Below are positions 1 to 8,526 of a DNA stretch of 64,000 nt, one piece after another. The DNA lies in assembly GCF_000959525.1 (NCBI RefSeq), contig NZ_CP009832.1, positions 2,356,001 to 2,420,000 of the forward strand. Reading direction: 5' to 3'. The DNA comes from Burkholderia multivorans ATCC BAA-247 (GTDB lineage Bacteria; Pseudomonadota; Gammaproteobacteria; Burkholderiales; Burkholderiaceae). The translations under genes were made by a program, and so were the position numbers. Numbering within the stretch: the stretch's first letter is position 1; every line of letters begins with the position of its first letter. Under the pieces are notes generated by a model, which saw only the letters and a list, made by a program, of their open reading frames with translations, did not search any database and was not told the origin of the DNA.

Positions 1-1255
1 CAAGCTCTTCAAGCTTCGCATCCAGCTTCGTCAACCACTGCCGGCGCTCGGCGTCGTACCTGTGACGATTGTAAACGCCGCCGACTCCGGGCAGCATGTG
101 CCCGATGATCGCCTCACCGACCTCGTATGGGCAGCCGAGCGCCGCCAGCATGGTGCGCGCTGTCCGACGCAGGTCGTGAGGTGCCCAATGCGTAACGGGT
201 AGCCGCGGCCGAGACTGCTCCGGCCGCGTTTCGCTGTAGGGCATATGGAAATGAACCGCCTGCCCAAACACCTTTTGCTGCATCGGTCCGCCCCTTTCCG
301 CCGGAAATAGCCATCCCTTGCCATAACGCGCGAGCCGGCGGCGCACGATCGCTTCTGCTCGGCCGATCAATGGCACTCGCAGGTCGGTAGCGTTCGCATG
401 CCGTGCGTTCTTCGTCTTTGCCTTGGGAATCGTCCACCACAGGCCGTCTGGTTCGTCGCTAATCTCGGCGCCCTCCATCGAAGCAATCTCTGCGCCGCGC
501 GTTCCGGTCCAGAGGTAAAGAGTCAAAGCGTCCTCAACGTTGCGGCTGAAGTTCGGCAACCAGTTTATTAACGCCCCAACCTCACCCTCATTCAGAAACC
601 GCTTTACGGTCCCGACGGGCTGCCCCTGAATACGCTTGCCATTGCTCCTCAGCCTACCGCGCATAATTTGGCGCCACCAGTTCGGCGTCGACTCTGGAAT
701 CTTGCCGGCGTCTAACGCGTAGTCCCATGCCGCGCCCAGCTCGAGCCGGAGCTTCGACGCTTGCACCGGAATGTGCCGAAAGGCGTCGATTTTGGCGAAC
801 GCACGCTCGCGCGTCACCTCGGCAACCGGCAAGTCGGCGATGTCTTCGATCATGGTTCGGAACATGCGGGCGACCTCAGTCGCTCCCTTGACGCCTCGAT
901 TTACATCTATGTGGCCTTTCAGATATGCCGCACATATTTCGCGCACGGTCGGCGAATCCCCTTGCTGTACCATTACGCCGACAGAACCGTGTGCTTGCCG
1001 CTTCTTCAGCGCCGGATCGTTGCCTGCGTTGCGCTCGTCCCTCAAGCGCTCCCACTCAACGGCCGCCGCGGCGATCGACAGCGCGGGCCATTCGCCGATC
1101 TTGATTTGTCGCATACGTCCATCGACGGGCGACTTGTAACGGTAAATCCAGCTACGGCGCGACGTAGTCGCCTGCAGCCGAAGACCCGGACATCCGTCAA
1201 TATTCAGGTGTGCACCGGGCAAAAGTTGCTTTGCCGTACGGGCGTCAAACCGCAT
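1..1255 (-). CDS. P4-type tyrosine recombinase (integrase), 3' end beyond window
   Basis: I translated this frame by hand. It is open from ATG 1253-1255, directly preceded by an in-frame TGA, to the left edge (418 codons, no stop inside). The first ~100 residues resemble the arm-DNA-binding domain (DUF4102) of P4-like integrases, including GLRLQ, WIYRYKSP and IGEWPALS. The C-terminal catalytic domain carries all the expected residues: R253 in TGTRGAE, H360 and R363 in HDLRR, H386 in IIGHM, and nucleophile Y395 in GVYNRHRY. It would integrate and excise a genomic island or satellite at a specific attachment site. A GAGG Shine-Dalgarno lies just upstream. It is divergent from mutS, with about 160 bases between the start codons, so the element edge lies in or beside the mutS 5' end. 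It appears functional. Only the last residues are unseen. Confidence 0.93.
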   Translation of the reverse strand, partial: MRFDARTAKQLLPGAHLNIDGCPGLRLQATTSRRSWIYRYKSPVDGRMRQIKIGEWPALSIAAAAVEWERLRDERNAGNDPALKKRQAHGSVGVMVQQGDSPTVREICAAYLKGHIDVNRGVKGATEVARMFRTMIEDIADLPVAEVTRERAFAKIDAFRHIPVQASKLRLELGAAWDYALDAGKIPESTPNWWRQIMRGRLRSNGKRIQGQPVGTVKRFLNEGEVGALINWLPNFSRNVEDALTLYLWTGTRGAEIASMEGAEISDEPDGLWWTIPKAKTKNARHANATDLRVPLIGRAEAIVRRRLARYGKGWLFPAERGGPMQQKVFGQAVHFHMPYSETRPEQSRPRLPVTHWAPHDLRRTARTMLAALGCPYEVGEAIIGHMLPGVGGVYNRHRYDAERRQWLTKLDAKLEEL

Positions 1256-1263
1256 TCAGACCT

Positions 1264-1338
1264 CAGCGTAGGTTTCTGCCATACGCTGGGGTAGCCCGGC
1301 GTAGGCTCGTGTTGTGACAGAGGCAAAAAGCTACGCTG
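1264..1338. repeat. Clustered CAGCGTA repeats upstream of integrase (candidate arm-type sites)
   Basis: CAGCGTA occurs at 1264-1270 on the + strand and, as TACGCTG, at 1282-1288 and 1332-1338 on the - strand. A degenerate GGCGTAG lies near 1299-1305. The first copy abuts the integrase ribosome-binding site. Short repeats in both orientations beside an integrase gene are typical of arm-type sites for the integrase or of excisionase/repressor sites. This assignment is inference. Confidence 0.5.
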
Positions 1339-1357
1339 ACAACGGAAATTTCGCAAG

Positions 1358-1369
1358 ATGTCGCGACAT
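1358..1369. promoter_or_regulatory. 12-bp perfect palindrome between int and mutS
   Basis: ATGTCGCGACAT at 1358-1369 is a perfect palindrome. It is flanked by the near-repeats GGAAATTTCG (1344-1353) and GGAAATTCG (1372-1380). It lies about 45 bases upstream of the mutS start in AT-richer DNA. It could be an operator, a recombination core, or part of the promoter reading into mutS; the sequence alone does not decide. Confidence 0.4.
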
Positions 1370-1414
1370 GGGGAAATTCGATAGCGGATACCCCAAAACG
1401 GACGGAATGCCTTG

Positions 1415-4102
1415 ATGGATAAGGACGTGCAGGAAATTACGGAAGTGAAACAGCAGCTTACGGAAGCCGCAATAAGCAATCATACGCCAATGATGCAGCA
1501 GTACCTACGCATCAAGGCCGAGCATCCCGACACGCTCGTCTTCTACCGGATGGGCGATTTCTACGAGCTGTTCTTCGAGGACGCCGAGAAGGCCGCGCGC
1601 CTGCTCGACCTGACCCTCACGCAGCGCGGCGCATCGGCAGGCAATCCGATCAAGATGGCCGGCGTGCCGCACCATGCGGTCGAGCAATATCTGGCGAAGC
1701 TCGTGAAGATGGGCGAGTCGGTTGCGATCTGCGAACAGATCGGCGATCCCGCGACGTCGAAGGGCCCCGTCGAACGCAAGGTCGTGCGTGTCGTCACACC
1801 GGGCACGCTGACGGACGCGGCGCTGCTGTCCGACAAGAACGACGTATACCTGCTCGCGATGTGTACCGGGCACAACAAGCGCGGCGTGGCGGTCAACATC
1901 GGCCTCGCATGGCTGAACCTCGCGAGCGGCGCGCTGCGGCTCGCGGAAATCGAACCGGACCAGCTCGGCGCGGCGCTTGAGCGGATCCGGCCGGCCGAAA
2001 TCCTGACGGCCGACGGCGCGACCGACGCGATTCCGGCCGGCGCAGGCGCGATCAAGCGCGTGCCTACATGGCACTTCGATATTGCTTCGGGTACGCAGCG
2101 TCTGTGCGAGCAGTTGGACGTCGCGAGCCTCGATGGATTCGGTGCGCATTCGCTGACAAGCGCGTGCGGCGCGGCTGGCGCGCTGCTGCTGTATGCGGCC
2201 GCGACGCAAGGCCAGCAACTGCGTCACGTGCGCAGCCTGAAAGTCGAAAACGAAAGCGAATACATCGGCCTCGATCCCGCGACGCGCCGCAATCTCGAAC
2301 TGACCGAAACGCTGCGCGGCACCGAGTCGCCGACGCTCTATTCGCTGCTCGATACCTGCTGCACGACGATGGGCAGCCGCCTGCTGCGCCACTGGCTACA
2401 TCATCCGCCGCGCGCGTCCGTCGCCGCGCAGTCGCGCCAGCAGGCGATCGGCGCGCTGCTCGATGCGCCGGCGGACGCCAGTCTCGACGCGCTGCGCAGT
2501 GCCCTGCGCCAGATTGCCGACGTCGAACGGATCACCGGGCGTCTCGCGCTGCTCTCGGCGCGGCCGCGCGACCTGTCGAGCCTGCGCGATACGTTCGCCG
2601 CACTGCCGGCGCTGCGCGAGCGCATCAAGCCGATCGTCGCGAACGCCGATGCGCTTGCGCGCCTGGACGCGGCGCTCGCCCCGCCCGCCGAATGCCTTGA
2701 CCTGCTGACGACCGCGATCGCACCCGAGCCTGCCGCGATGGTGCGCGACGGCGGCGTGATCGCGCGCGGCTACGATGCCGAGCTCGACGAGCTGCGCGAT
2801 ATCTCCGAGAACTGCGGACAGTTCCTGATCGATCTCGAAGCACGCGAGCGCGCACGCACCGGCATTGCGAACCTGCGCGTCGAATACAACAAGGTGCACG
2901 GCTTCTATATCGAAGTCACGCGCGGCCAGACCGACAAGGTGCCCGACGACTACCGGCGCCGCCAGACGCTGAAGAATGCGGAACGCTACATCACGCCCGA
3001 ACTGAAGACGTTCGAGGACAAGGCCCTGTCCGCGCAGGAGCGCGCACTGTCGCGTGAGCGCGCACTGTACGACTCGGTGCTGCAGGCGCTGCTGCCGTTC
3101 ATTCCGGAATGTCAGCGCGTCGCCTCGGCGCTTGCGGAACTGGATCTGCTCGCCGCGTTCGCCGAGCGCGCACGCGCGCTCGACTGGGTCGCGCCGACGT
3201 TCACCGACGAAGTCGGCATCGAGATCGAACAGGGCCGGCATCCGGTCGTCGAAGCGCAGGTGGAGCAGTTCATCGCGAATGACTGCCGGTTCGGCGCCGA
3301 GCGCAAGCTGCTGCTGATCACGGGCCCGAACATGGGCGGTAAGTCGACGTTCATGCGGCAGACGGCGTTGATCGCGCTGATGGCCTACGTCGGCAGCTAC
3401 GTGCCGGCGAAGTCCGCGCGCTTCGGCCCGATCGACCGGATCTTCACGCGCATCGGCGCAGCCGACGATCTGGCAGGCGGCCGCTCGACGTTCATGGTCG
3501 AGATGACCGAGGCCGCCGCGATTCTCAACGACGCAACGCCGCAGAGCCTCGTGCTGATGGACGAGATCGGCCGCGGCACGTCGACGTTCGACGGTCTCGC
3601 ACTCGCCTGGGCGATTGCGCGCCACCTGCTCGCACACAACGGCTGCTATACGCTGTTCGCGACGCACTACTTCGAACTCACGCAACTGCCGCTCGAATTC
3701 CCGCAGGCGGCCAACGTGCATCTGTCGGCCGTCGAGCACGGGCACGGGATCGTGTTCCTGCACGCGGTCAACGAAGGGCCGGCAAATCAGAGCTACGGGC
3801 TGCAGGTCGCGCAGCTCGCCGGCGTGCCGGCGCCGGTGATCCGCGCGGCACGCAAGCATCTGGCGCACCTCGAACAGCAGTCGGCGGCACAGCAAACGCC
3901 GCAGCTCGACCTGTTCAGCGCGCAGCCGGCGCCCGGCGATCTCGAGTGTGCGGATGCGCCCGTCGTCCCCGACGCACCGCATCCGGCGCTCGAGAAGCTG
4001 CGCGAAATCGATCCGGACGATCTGAAGCCGCGCGAAGCGCTCGACCTGCTGTACGAGCTGCGCGCACTCGTGCGGGACCACGATGGCGACGCACGCGCGT
4101 GA
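1415..4102 (+). CDS. mutS: DNA mismatch repair protein MutS
   Basis: MutS is the mismatch-recognition ATPase that starts methyl-independent strand repair together with MutL. The protein is about 895 residues, near the family length. Visible parts are HTPMMQQYL and the mismatch-wedge motif GDFYELF (Phe49, Glu51), the connector and lever domains, Walker [10 protein letters not shown] (around 637-645), Walker [12 protein letters not shown], and a C-terminal segment with the clamp-type QLDLF motif. ATG 1415 is preferred. TTG 1412 and the internal ATG 1490 (MMQQYL) are alternatives. The first ~25 codons, [12 protein letters not shown] onward, do not resemble the short N-termini I know from other MutS proteins and are AT-rich, so this start is probably supplied by the adjacent integrated element. 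The ATP-binding and mismatch-binding regions are intact. Confidence 0.97.
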   Translation: MDKDVQEITEVKQQLTEAAISNHTPMMQQYLRIKAEHPDTLVFYRMGDFYELFFEDAEKAARLLDLTLTQRGASAGNPIKMAGVPHHAVEQYLAKLVKMGESVAICEQIGDPATSKGPVERKVVRVVTPGTLTDAALLSDKNDVYLLAMCTGHNKRGVAVNIGLAWLNLASGALRLAEIEPDQLGAALERIRPAEILTADGATDAIPAGAGAIKRVPTWHFDIASGTQRLCEQLDVASLDGFGAHSLTSACGAAGALLLYAAATQGQQLRHVRSLKVENESEYIGLDPATRRNLELTETLRGTESPTLYSLLDTCCTTMGSRLLRHWLHHPPRASVAAQSRQQAIGALLDAPADASLDALRSALRQIADVERITGRLALLSARPRDLSSLRDTFAALPALRERIKPIVANADALARLDAALAPPAECLDLLTTAIAPEPAAMVRDGGVIARGYDAELDELRDISENCGQFLIDLEARERARTGIANLRVEYNKVHGFYIEVTRGQTDKVPDDYRRRQTLKNAERYITPELKTFEDKALSAQERALSRERALYDSVLQALLPFIPECQRVASALAELDLLAAFAERARALDWVAPTFTDEVGIEIEQGRHPVVEAQVEQFIANDCRFGAERKLLLITGPNMGGKSTFMRQTALIALMAYVGSYVPAKSARFGPIDRIFTRIGAADDLAGGRSTFMVEMTEAAAILNDATPQSLVLMDEIGRGTSTFDGLALAWAIARHLLAHNGCYTLFATHYFELTQLPLEFPQAANVHLSAVEHGHGIVFLHAVNEGPANQSYGLQVAQLAGVPAPVIRAARKHLAHLEQQSAAQQTPQLDLFSAQPAPGDLECADAPVVPDAPHPALEKLREIDPDDLKPREALDLLYELRALVRDHDGDARA

Positions 4103-5345
4103 GCGCGTGATGCCCCGCCTGCCGGCGTGCGCGATGGCTGCGCTCGCCGCAGCGGCAATCGTGCTGTCGCCGGCCCGCGCGCATGGCGCGCCGGCCGCGC
4201 GCGCGGCCGCACCCTACTCGTTCGCGGTCGTATCGGGCGTCATGAGCACGCCCGCCGACGAGCCCGCCGCGCAACGCATGCTCGAATCGATCGCACGCGA
4301 ACGCAATCTCGCGTTCGTCGTCTATGCAGGCAACCTGAAGGGACCGAAAGAAGCGTGTCGCGACGCGATCTATACGCAGCGCAGTGCGATCCTCGACGCG
4401 TCGCGCGTGCCGCTCGTATTCGTCCCCGGCCACGACGACTGGGTGACCTGCGGGACACCGACGGGCGGGCATTACGATCCGGTCGAGCGACTCGACTTCC
4501 TGCGGCAGACGCTGCTCGCCGAATCTGCGCTGCCCGATCGCAACGCATTGCCGATCACGCGCGAAAGCGAAGTCGCGCGGTTCCGCCCGTATCGCGAAAA
4601 CGCGCGCTGGATGCAAGGAGACGTCGTCTACGTCGCGCTGAATGCGCCCGCGCCGAACAACCACTTTCTGACGGCCGGCGGCCGCAACGGCGAATTCGAG
4701 GATCGCGTGATCGCCAACGCGTTCTGGGTCGACCATGCGGCCGAATACGCGAAGCGACGCGATGCGCGCGCGATGGTGGTGATTTTCGAAGGCGATCCGC
4801 AGTTCGATCGCTATGAACGCGCGGAACGCTTTGCGTGGCTGCGCTTCAACCGGCCGCGCGTGCGCGACGGATTCCGCGAGCTGAAACGCACGTTGGTCAA
4901 GGCAGCGGCGACATTCCGCGGGCCGATCCTCGTCATTCATGCGAGCGCGGAACCGCTCGCGAACGGCTTTCTGATCGACCGTCCGCTGCGCGCAGACGAT
5001 GGCGAACCGGTGGGAAATGTGACGCGCGTCGCGATCGGCCCGCGTCAGCCGGCGAATCAGTGGGTCAAGGTGAGCGTGTCGCCGGCGCGGCAGACGCCGT
5101 TCGGCGTGAGCTTGCAGACGGTGCCGAAGAACGTGCCGGTGCCGCCCTCGCTGCCGCTCGTCCCGCACGACGACGTGCCGTTGCCGCAAATGCCGGAGAT
5201 CCCGGCATTGCCTGCGCTGCCGGACTCGTCGTCGGTCGCGCCGCCGCTGCAGGGCGACGGCACGGCGCCCGGCAGCGCATCATGGCCGGCGCCGCCGCAG
5301 GCGACGCCAGGCGAACCGGCGAGCTCAGTGCAGCGTGCGTCCTGA
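4083..5345 (+). CDS. Exported protein with degenerate metallophosphoesterase-like fold
   Basis: This 420-residue protein overlaps the 3' end of mutS by 20 bases. A likely N-terminal signal peptide (hydrophobic [10 protein letters not shown], then ARAHGAP) points to export; ATG 4110 would give a tighter signal peptide start. The middle has the spacing of a calcineurin-like phosphoesterase: VVYAGNLKG, then FVPGHDDW, then LNAPAPNNH. The usual metal ligands (GD, GNHD) are partly replaced, so activity is uncertain. The last ~90 residues are proline-rich ([19 protein letters not shown]), suggesting a wall-spanning or flexible tail. The function is unknown. It may be co-transcribed with mutS through the overlap. 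Confidence 0.8.
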   Translation: MATHARERVMPRLPACAMAALAAAAIVLSPARAHGAPAARAAAPYSFAVVSGVMSTPADEPAAQRMLESIARERNLAFVVYAGNLKGPKEACRDAIYTQRSAILDASRVPLVFVPGHDDWVTCGTPTGGHYDPVERLDFLRQTLLAESALPDRNALPITRESEVARFRPYRENARWMQGDVVYVALNAPAPNNHFLTAGGRNGEFEDRVIANAFWVDHAAEYAKRRDARAMVVIFEGDPQFDRYERAERFAWLRFNRPRVRDGFRELKRTLVKAAATFRGPILVIHASAEPLANGFLIDRPLRADDGEPVGNVTRVAIGPRQPANQWVKVSVSPARQTPFGVSLQTVPKNVPVPPSLPLVPHDDVPLPQMPEIPALPALPDSSSVAPPLQGDGTAPGSASWPAPPQATPGEPASSVQRAS

Positions 5346-5882
5346 CGGCGACGCGTCGTTCGGGCGATCGTCTTCGTCGTCTTCGTCCTCGTCGACGATC
5401 TCCAGCCCTTCCGCGCCGTGCACGTGCTCGTGTTCGATCTCTTCCTCGGTCGCTTCACGCACGTCCTTCACGGTCAGCGCGAAACGCAGCGCCATGCCGG
5501 CGAGCGGATGGTTGCCGTCGAGCACGACCTTGTCTTCGGCGATGTCGGTGACCGTGTAGATCAGCGAGTCGACTTCCTCGTCGCCGTCTTCCGGCGTGCC
5601 TTCGAACTGCATGCCCACTTCGAGCGGCTCGGGAAAACGGTCGCGCGGCTCGATCTTCACGAGTTCGGGATCGTAGTCGCCGAACGCGTCCTGCGGCTCG
5701 AGCTGGATCTGCGTCTGGTAGCCGGGCTCCTGGCCATCGAGCTGTTCCTCGATCTTGGGGAACGTGCCATCATAGCCGCCGTGCAGATAGACCATCGGCT
5801 CGTCGCTTTCCTCGATCAGATTGCCTTGCGCATCCGACAGCTTGTAAGCGATAGACACGACAGTGTTTTTTGCGATTTTCAT
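5325..5882 (-). CDS. slyD: FKBP-type peptidyl-prolyl cis-trans isomerase, SlyD-like
   Basis: A 185-residue SlyD-type chaperone and prolyl isomerase. The N-terminal FKBP half has YKLSDAQGNLIEES and the inserted IF (insert-in-flap) chaperone domain (PQDAFGDYDPEL, GMQFEG), then returns to FKBP with HPLAGMALRF. The tail is acidic (EDEDDEDD) with three histidines in HEHVH, a reduced version of the metal-binding His/Cys tail of Escherichia coli SlyD. It acts in the cytoplasm on folding intermediates and possibly in nickel handling. It is convergent with the upstream phosphoesterase-like gene, with which its 3' end overlaps by 21 bases, and head-to-head with the hydroxylase gene at 5915. Confidence 0.93.
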   Translation of the reverse strand: MKIAKNTVVSIAYKLSDAQGNLIEESDEPMVYLHGGYDGTFPKIEEQLDGQEPGYQTQIQLEPQDAFGDYDPELVKIEPRDRFPEPLEVGMQFEGTPEDGDEEVDSLIYTVTDIAEDKVVLDGNHPLAGMALRFALTVKDVREATEEEIEHEHVHGAEGLEIVDEDEDDEDDRPNDASPSGRTLH

Positions 5883-5906
5883 CCAATTCTCCCAAATACA
5901 AGTCTC

Positions 5907-5912
5907 ATTATA
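5907..5912 (-). promoter_or_regulatory. -10 box TATAAT for slyD
   Basis: On the - strand TATAAT lies 24 bases upstream of the slyD ATG, with a GGGAGA ribosome-binding site in between. It sits only two bases before the ATG of the divergent hydroxylase gene, so the two 5' ends share about 32 bases. Confidence 0.55.
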
Positions 5913-5914
5913 CG

Positions 5915-7141
5915 ATGCGCAACCGGTCTCAAGCCGAACCGCGGAACGCCGCTGCCGCGCCGCTCGGCGCGCCGCCCCCCGATCTTCCCACTCCGCTGCT
6001 CGGCGGTCTCACCCCGGCGCAATTCATGCGCCGCTACTGGCAGAAAAAGCCGCTGCTGATCCGCCAGGCGATGCCCGGCGTAAAGCCGCCCGTCACGCGC
6101 GACGCACTGTTCGACCTAGCTGCAGACTATGACGCCGAATCGCGACTGATCACCCATTTTCGTAACAAGTGGCAACTGGCGCACGGTCCGTTCGAGCCGG
6201 GCTCGCTGCCGGCCGTGACGCGCGATGCCTGGACGCTGCTCGTGCAGGGGCTCGACCTGCACGTCGACGCGGCGCGCGCGCTCCTCGACCGGTTCCGCTT
6301 CATCCCCGACGCGCGTCTCGACGACCTGATGATCTCCTACGCGACGAACGGCGGCGGTGTCGGCCCGCACTTCGATTCGTATGATGTATTCCTGCTGCAG
6401 GTCGAGGGCCGGCGGCGCTGGCGCATCGGCGCGCAGCAGGACCTGTCGCTGCAGCCCGGCGTGCCGCTGAAGATTCTCGCGAACTTCGAGCCGACCGACG
6501 AATGGGTGCTGGAGCCGGGCGACATGCTCTATCTGCCGCCGCATATCGCGCACGACGGCGTCGCCGAAGGCGAATGCATGACCTGCTCGATCGGCTTTCG
6601 CGCGCCGTCCGCCGGCGAACTGGGCGCGCAGTTCCTGTATTACCTGGCGGAGCGCGGCGGCCTTCGCGACAGCGGCGCCGACGACCTCTACCGCGACCCG
6701 AAGCAGCCTGCGGTCGCCGCGCCGGCCGAACTGCCGCCGGCGATGGTCGCGCGCGTCGCCGAGATCGTCGATGCGATTCGCTGGCGCAAGCGCGACGTCG
6801 CGGAATTTCTGGGCTGCTACCTGAGCGAACCGAAGTCGAACGTGGTGTTCGAGCCGCCGGCACGGCCATTGTCCGAAGCCGCATTCGTTGCGCAGGCATC
6901 ACGCCGCGGCATCCGTCTCGACAGACGCGCTGCATTGTTGTATAACGCGCGCTCGTACTTCATCAACGGCGAGGAAGGACCGCTCGAGGAGGCCGGAGAA
7001 TGGCTGCCCGAGCTGGCAAATCAGCGCCAGATGGAGGCGAAACGGTTTGTAACACTATCCCGGGTTCCCTCCATGACAGCCCTGCTGCACGAGTGGTATC
7101 GTGCGGGCTGGATACGGGTCGGAAACCGGAATGAGTGGTAG
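5915..7141 (+). CDS. JmjC-type cupin, ribosomal protein arginine hydroxylase (RoxA/YcfD family)
   Basis: An Fe(II)/2-oxoglutarate oxygenase of 408 residues. YcfD/RoxA family members hydroxylate an arginine of ribosomal protein L16. The facial-triad motif HxD is at H152 and D154 (GPHFDSYD), the distal histidine is H210 in LYLPPHIAHDG, and QVEGRRRW follows the first motif as in the family. The C-terminal part (from ~240) matches the dimerisation and winged-helix region, with KPKSNVVF-like and YNARSYFING segments. ATG 5915 is chosen because upstream in-frame codons would overlap slyD; no good ribosome-binding site is visible. It is slightly longer at the N-terminus than E. coli YcfD because of an Ala/Pro-rich leader. 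Confidence 0.88.
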   Translation: MRNRSQAEPRNAAAAPLGAPPPDLPTPLLGGLTPAQFMRRYWQKKPLLIRQAMPGVKPPVTRDALFDLAADYDAESRLITHFRNKWQLAHGPFEPGSLPAVTRDAWTLLVQGLDLHVDAARALLDRFRFIPDARLDDLMISYATNGGGVGPHFDSYDVFLLQVEGRRRWRIGAQQDLSLQPGVPLKILANFEPTDEWVLEPGDMLYLPPHIAHDGVAEGECMTCSIGFRAPSAGELGAQFLYYLAERGGLRDSGADDLYRDPKQPAVAAPAELPPAMVARVAEIVDAIRWRKRDVAEFLGCYLSEPKSNVVFEPPARPLSEAAFVAQASRRGIRLDRRAALLYNARSYFINGEEGPLEEAGEWLPELANQRQMEAKRFVTLSRVPSMTALLHEWYRAGWIRVGNRNEW

Positions 7142-7229
7142 CCGAACTGTTCGCCCATATGAATCAAATTTTGTATGGGAAAGACAACGTATTGACCCCG
7201 CATTTGTCGACGGTCGATAGGAAAGTGCA

Positions 7230-7235
7230 TATAAT
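7230..7235 (+). promoter_or_regulatory. -10 box TATAAT upstream of Ala/Ser-rich lipoprotein gene
   Basis: A perfect TATAAT at 7230-7235 would give a leader of about 125 bases before the lipoprotein start at 7367. No convincing -35 is seen; TTGTCG at 7204-7209 is 20 bases away. Confidence 0.4.
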
Positions 7236-7366
7236 TTCCGCCCAAGCCGTAGGGAAGATTCACGCTCTAGAAGTGCGTCTCCACCAGCGGCCCAGGTCGG
7301 TGTTGGAGCACATTACCGGTATTGTTTCGCGCTGTTGCTTACCTTTAACCATAAAAGGACGTGATC

Positions 7367-7630
7367 ATGAAGAAATCCCTCCTCGTAGCTTCCCTGTTGG
7401 CTGCTGTTGCACTGGCTGCTTGCAACAAGAGCGCTGACCAAAGCGCTTCGTCGGCTGCTAGCGACGCTGCTGCTGCCGCTTCGTCGGCTGCTTCGGCAGT
7501 TGCCGGTGCTGCGAGCGATGCAGCTGCTGCTGCTTCGTCGGCGAGCGCTGCTGCGAGCGATGCAGCTGCTGCTGTGGCGTCGGCTGCTTCGGCAGAGACG
7601 GCTGCTCCGGCTTCGGGCGCAAGCCAGTAA
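7367..7630 (+). CDS. Small Ala/Ser-rich lipoprotein
   Basis: An 87-residue protein starting MKKSLLVASL with a clear lipobox (VALAAC), so it is probably lipidated on Cys and anchored in a membrane. The mature part is almost wholly Ala, Ser and Asp in repeating units such as SSAASDAAAAA and SSASAAASDAAAA, likely helical. ATG 7367 has AAAAGGA upstream; GTG 7361 is an alternative. Codon choice (GCT, GCA, TCG) is less GC-biased than that of its neighbours, which fits a highly expressed gene or repeat expansion. A strong intrinsic terminator follows. The role is unknown; a structural envelope role like that of Lpp is only a guess. Confidence 0.82.
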   Translation: MKKSLLVASLLAAVALAACNKSADQSASSAASDAAAAASSAASAVAGAASDAAAAASSASAAASDAAAAVASAASAETAAPASGASQ

Positions 7631-7646
7631 GCGTCAGCATCAGCTG

Positions 7647-7677
7647 AAAAAAAACCGGCCCGAGGGCCGGTTTTTTT
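7647..7677. terminator. Bidirectional intrinsic terminator
   Basis: The stem AACCGGCC / GGCCGGTT (7653-7660, 7665-7672) has a 4-base loop, an A-run on the left and seven Ts on the right. It serves the lipoprotein gene and the convergent hydrolase gene ending at 7746. Confidence 0.9.
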
Positions 7678-7745
7678 GTGTCCGTCGTTTTTGCAATCGC
7701 GCTCGGACCACGTGCTGCGGCGCCCCACCCTGCTCCTGCGCAGGT

Positions 7746-8522
7746 TCAGCCGAGCATGAGCCAGTCGAAGCCGGCCTCCTGCGTCGCGACGACCACGTCG
7801 TCGCCGTCCGTGCCGAGCACGTCGGCCAGCGCCGCGCGCGCGAGTTCCGGCCGGTTGTTCTGCTGACTGAGGTGAGCCGCAACGAGATGCTGCAGACGGC
7901 TGCGTTCCAGCGACGCCAGAATGCCCGCTGCCGCGTCGTTGCTCAAGTGCCCGTGCGTGCCGCCGATTCGCGCCTTCAGCGACTGCGGATAGCGGCTCGC
8001 GGCGAGCATCGCGGTGTCGTGGTTGGATTCGAGCACCAGCGCGTCGCAGCCGCTCAGCACGGCCGTGATGTGCGGCGTCGCCATGCCGACATCGGTCAGC
8101 ACGCCGAGCCGTCGGCAACCGTCCATGAACACGAATTGAAGCGGTTCGCGCGCGTCGTGCGGCACCGTATAGGGCATCACAGCCAGATCGCCGATCGCGG
8201 CCGTTTCGTCGCCCCACAGCACGCGCAGATCGACGTCGGCTTCGTCCGCCCCCGCCGCGCGCGCAGTGCCCCAGCTCATGTAGAGCGGCAGCGATGCGCG
8301 CCGCGCGAGCGTCAGTGCGCTGCCGACATGGTCGCTATGTTCGTGGGTGACGAGGATCGCGTCGAGATCGTCGACGCAGAGATTCAGGCGGCCGAGCCGG
8401 CGCTCGACCTCTTTTGCGGAAAAGCCGCAGTCGAGCAGCACGCGCGTGGTCGTCGTGCCGCTCGTGGCCTCGACGACCAGCGCGTTGCCTTCGCTGCCGC
8501 TTCCCAGGCTGGCGAATCGCAC
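7746..8522 (-). CDS. MBL-fold metallo-hydrolase, WalJ/YycJ-like
   Basis: A 258-residue metallo-beta-lactamase-fold protein. The metal-binding motif is HEHSDH (H60, H62, D64, H65); further ligands appear in PHDAREP, LESNHD and AAHLSQQNNRP. It starts GTG (8522), five bases from the bamC stop, so it is probably translationally coupled to bamC. The family includes WalJ/YycJ, a probable nuclease of Gram-positive bacteria. In Burkholderia the substrate is unknown. The fold call is firm and the function is open. Confidence 0.85.
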   Translation of the reverse strand: MRFASLGSGSEGNALVVEATSGTTTTRVLLDCGFSAKEVERRLGRLNLCVDDLDAILVTHEHSDHVGSALTLARRASLPLYMSWGTARAAGADEADVDLRVLWGDETAAIGDLAVMPYTVPHDAREPLQFVFMDGCRRLGVLTDVGMATPHITAVLSGCDALVLESNHDTAMLAASRYPQSLKARIGGTHGHLSNDAAAGILASLERSRLQHLVAAHLSQQNNRPELARAALADVLGTDGDDVVVATQEAGFDWLMLG

Positions 8523-8526
8523 GCGC

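Noticed and set aside
31-440. Short - strand frames inside the left end
   Set aside because: They are shadows of the integrase, whose real frame is a third one that is open to the left edge and carries all catalytic residues.
761-1294. A 177-residue + strand frame over the integrase 5' half
   Set aside because: It is antisense to the real integrase frame, with no family match.
2396-4081. A 561-residue - strand frame over mutS
   Set aside because: Arg/Ala-rich shadow in GC-rich DNA; mutS on the other strand explains the region.
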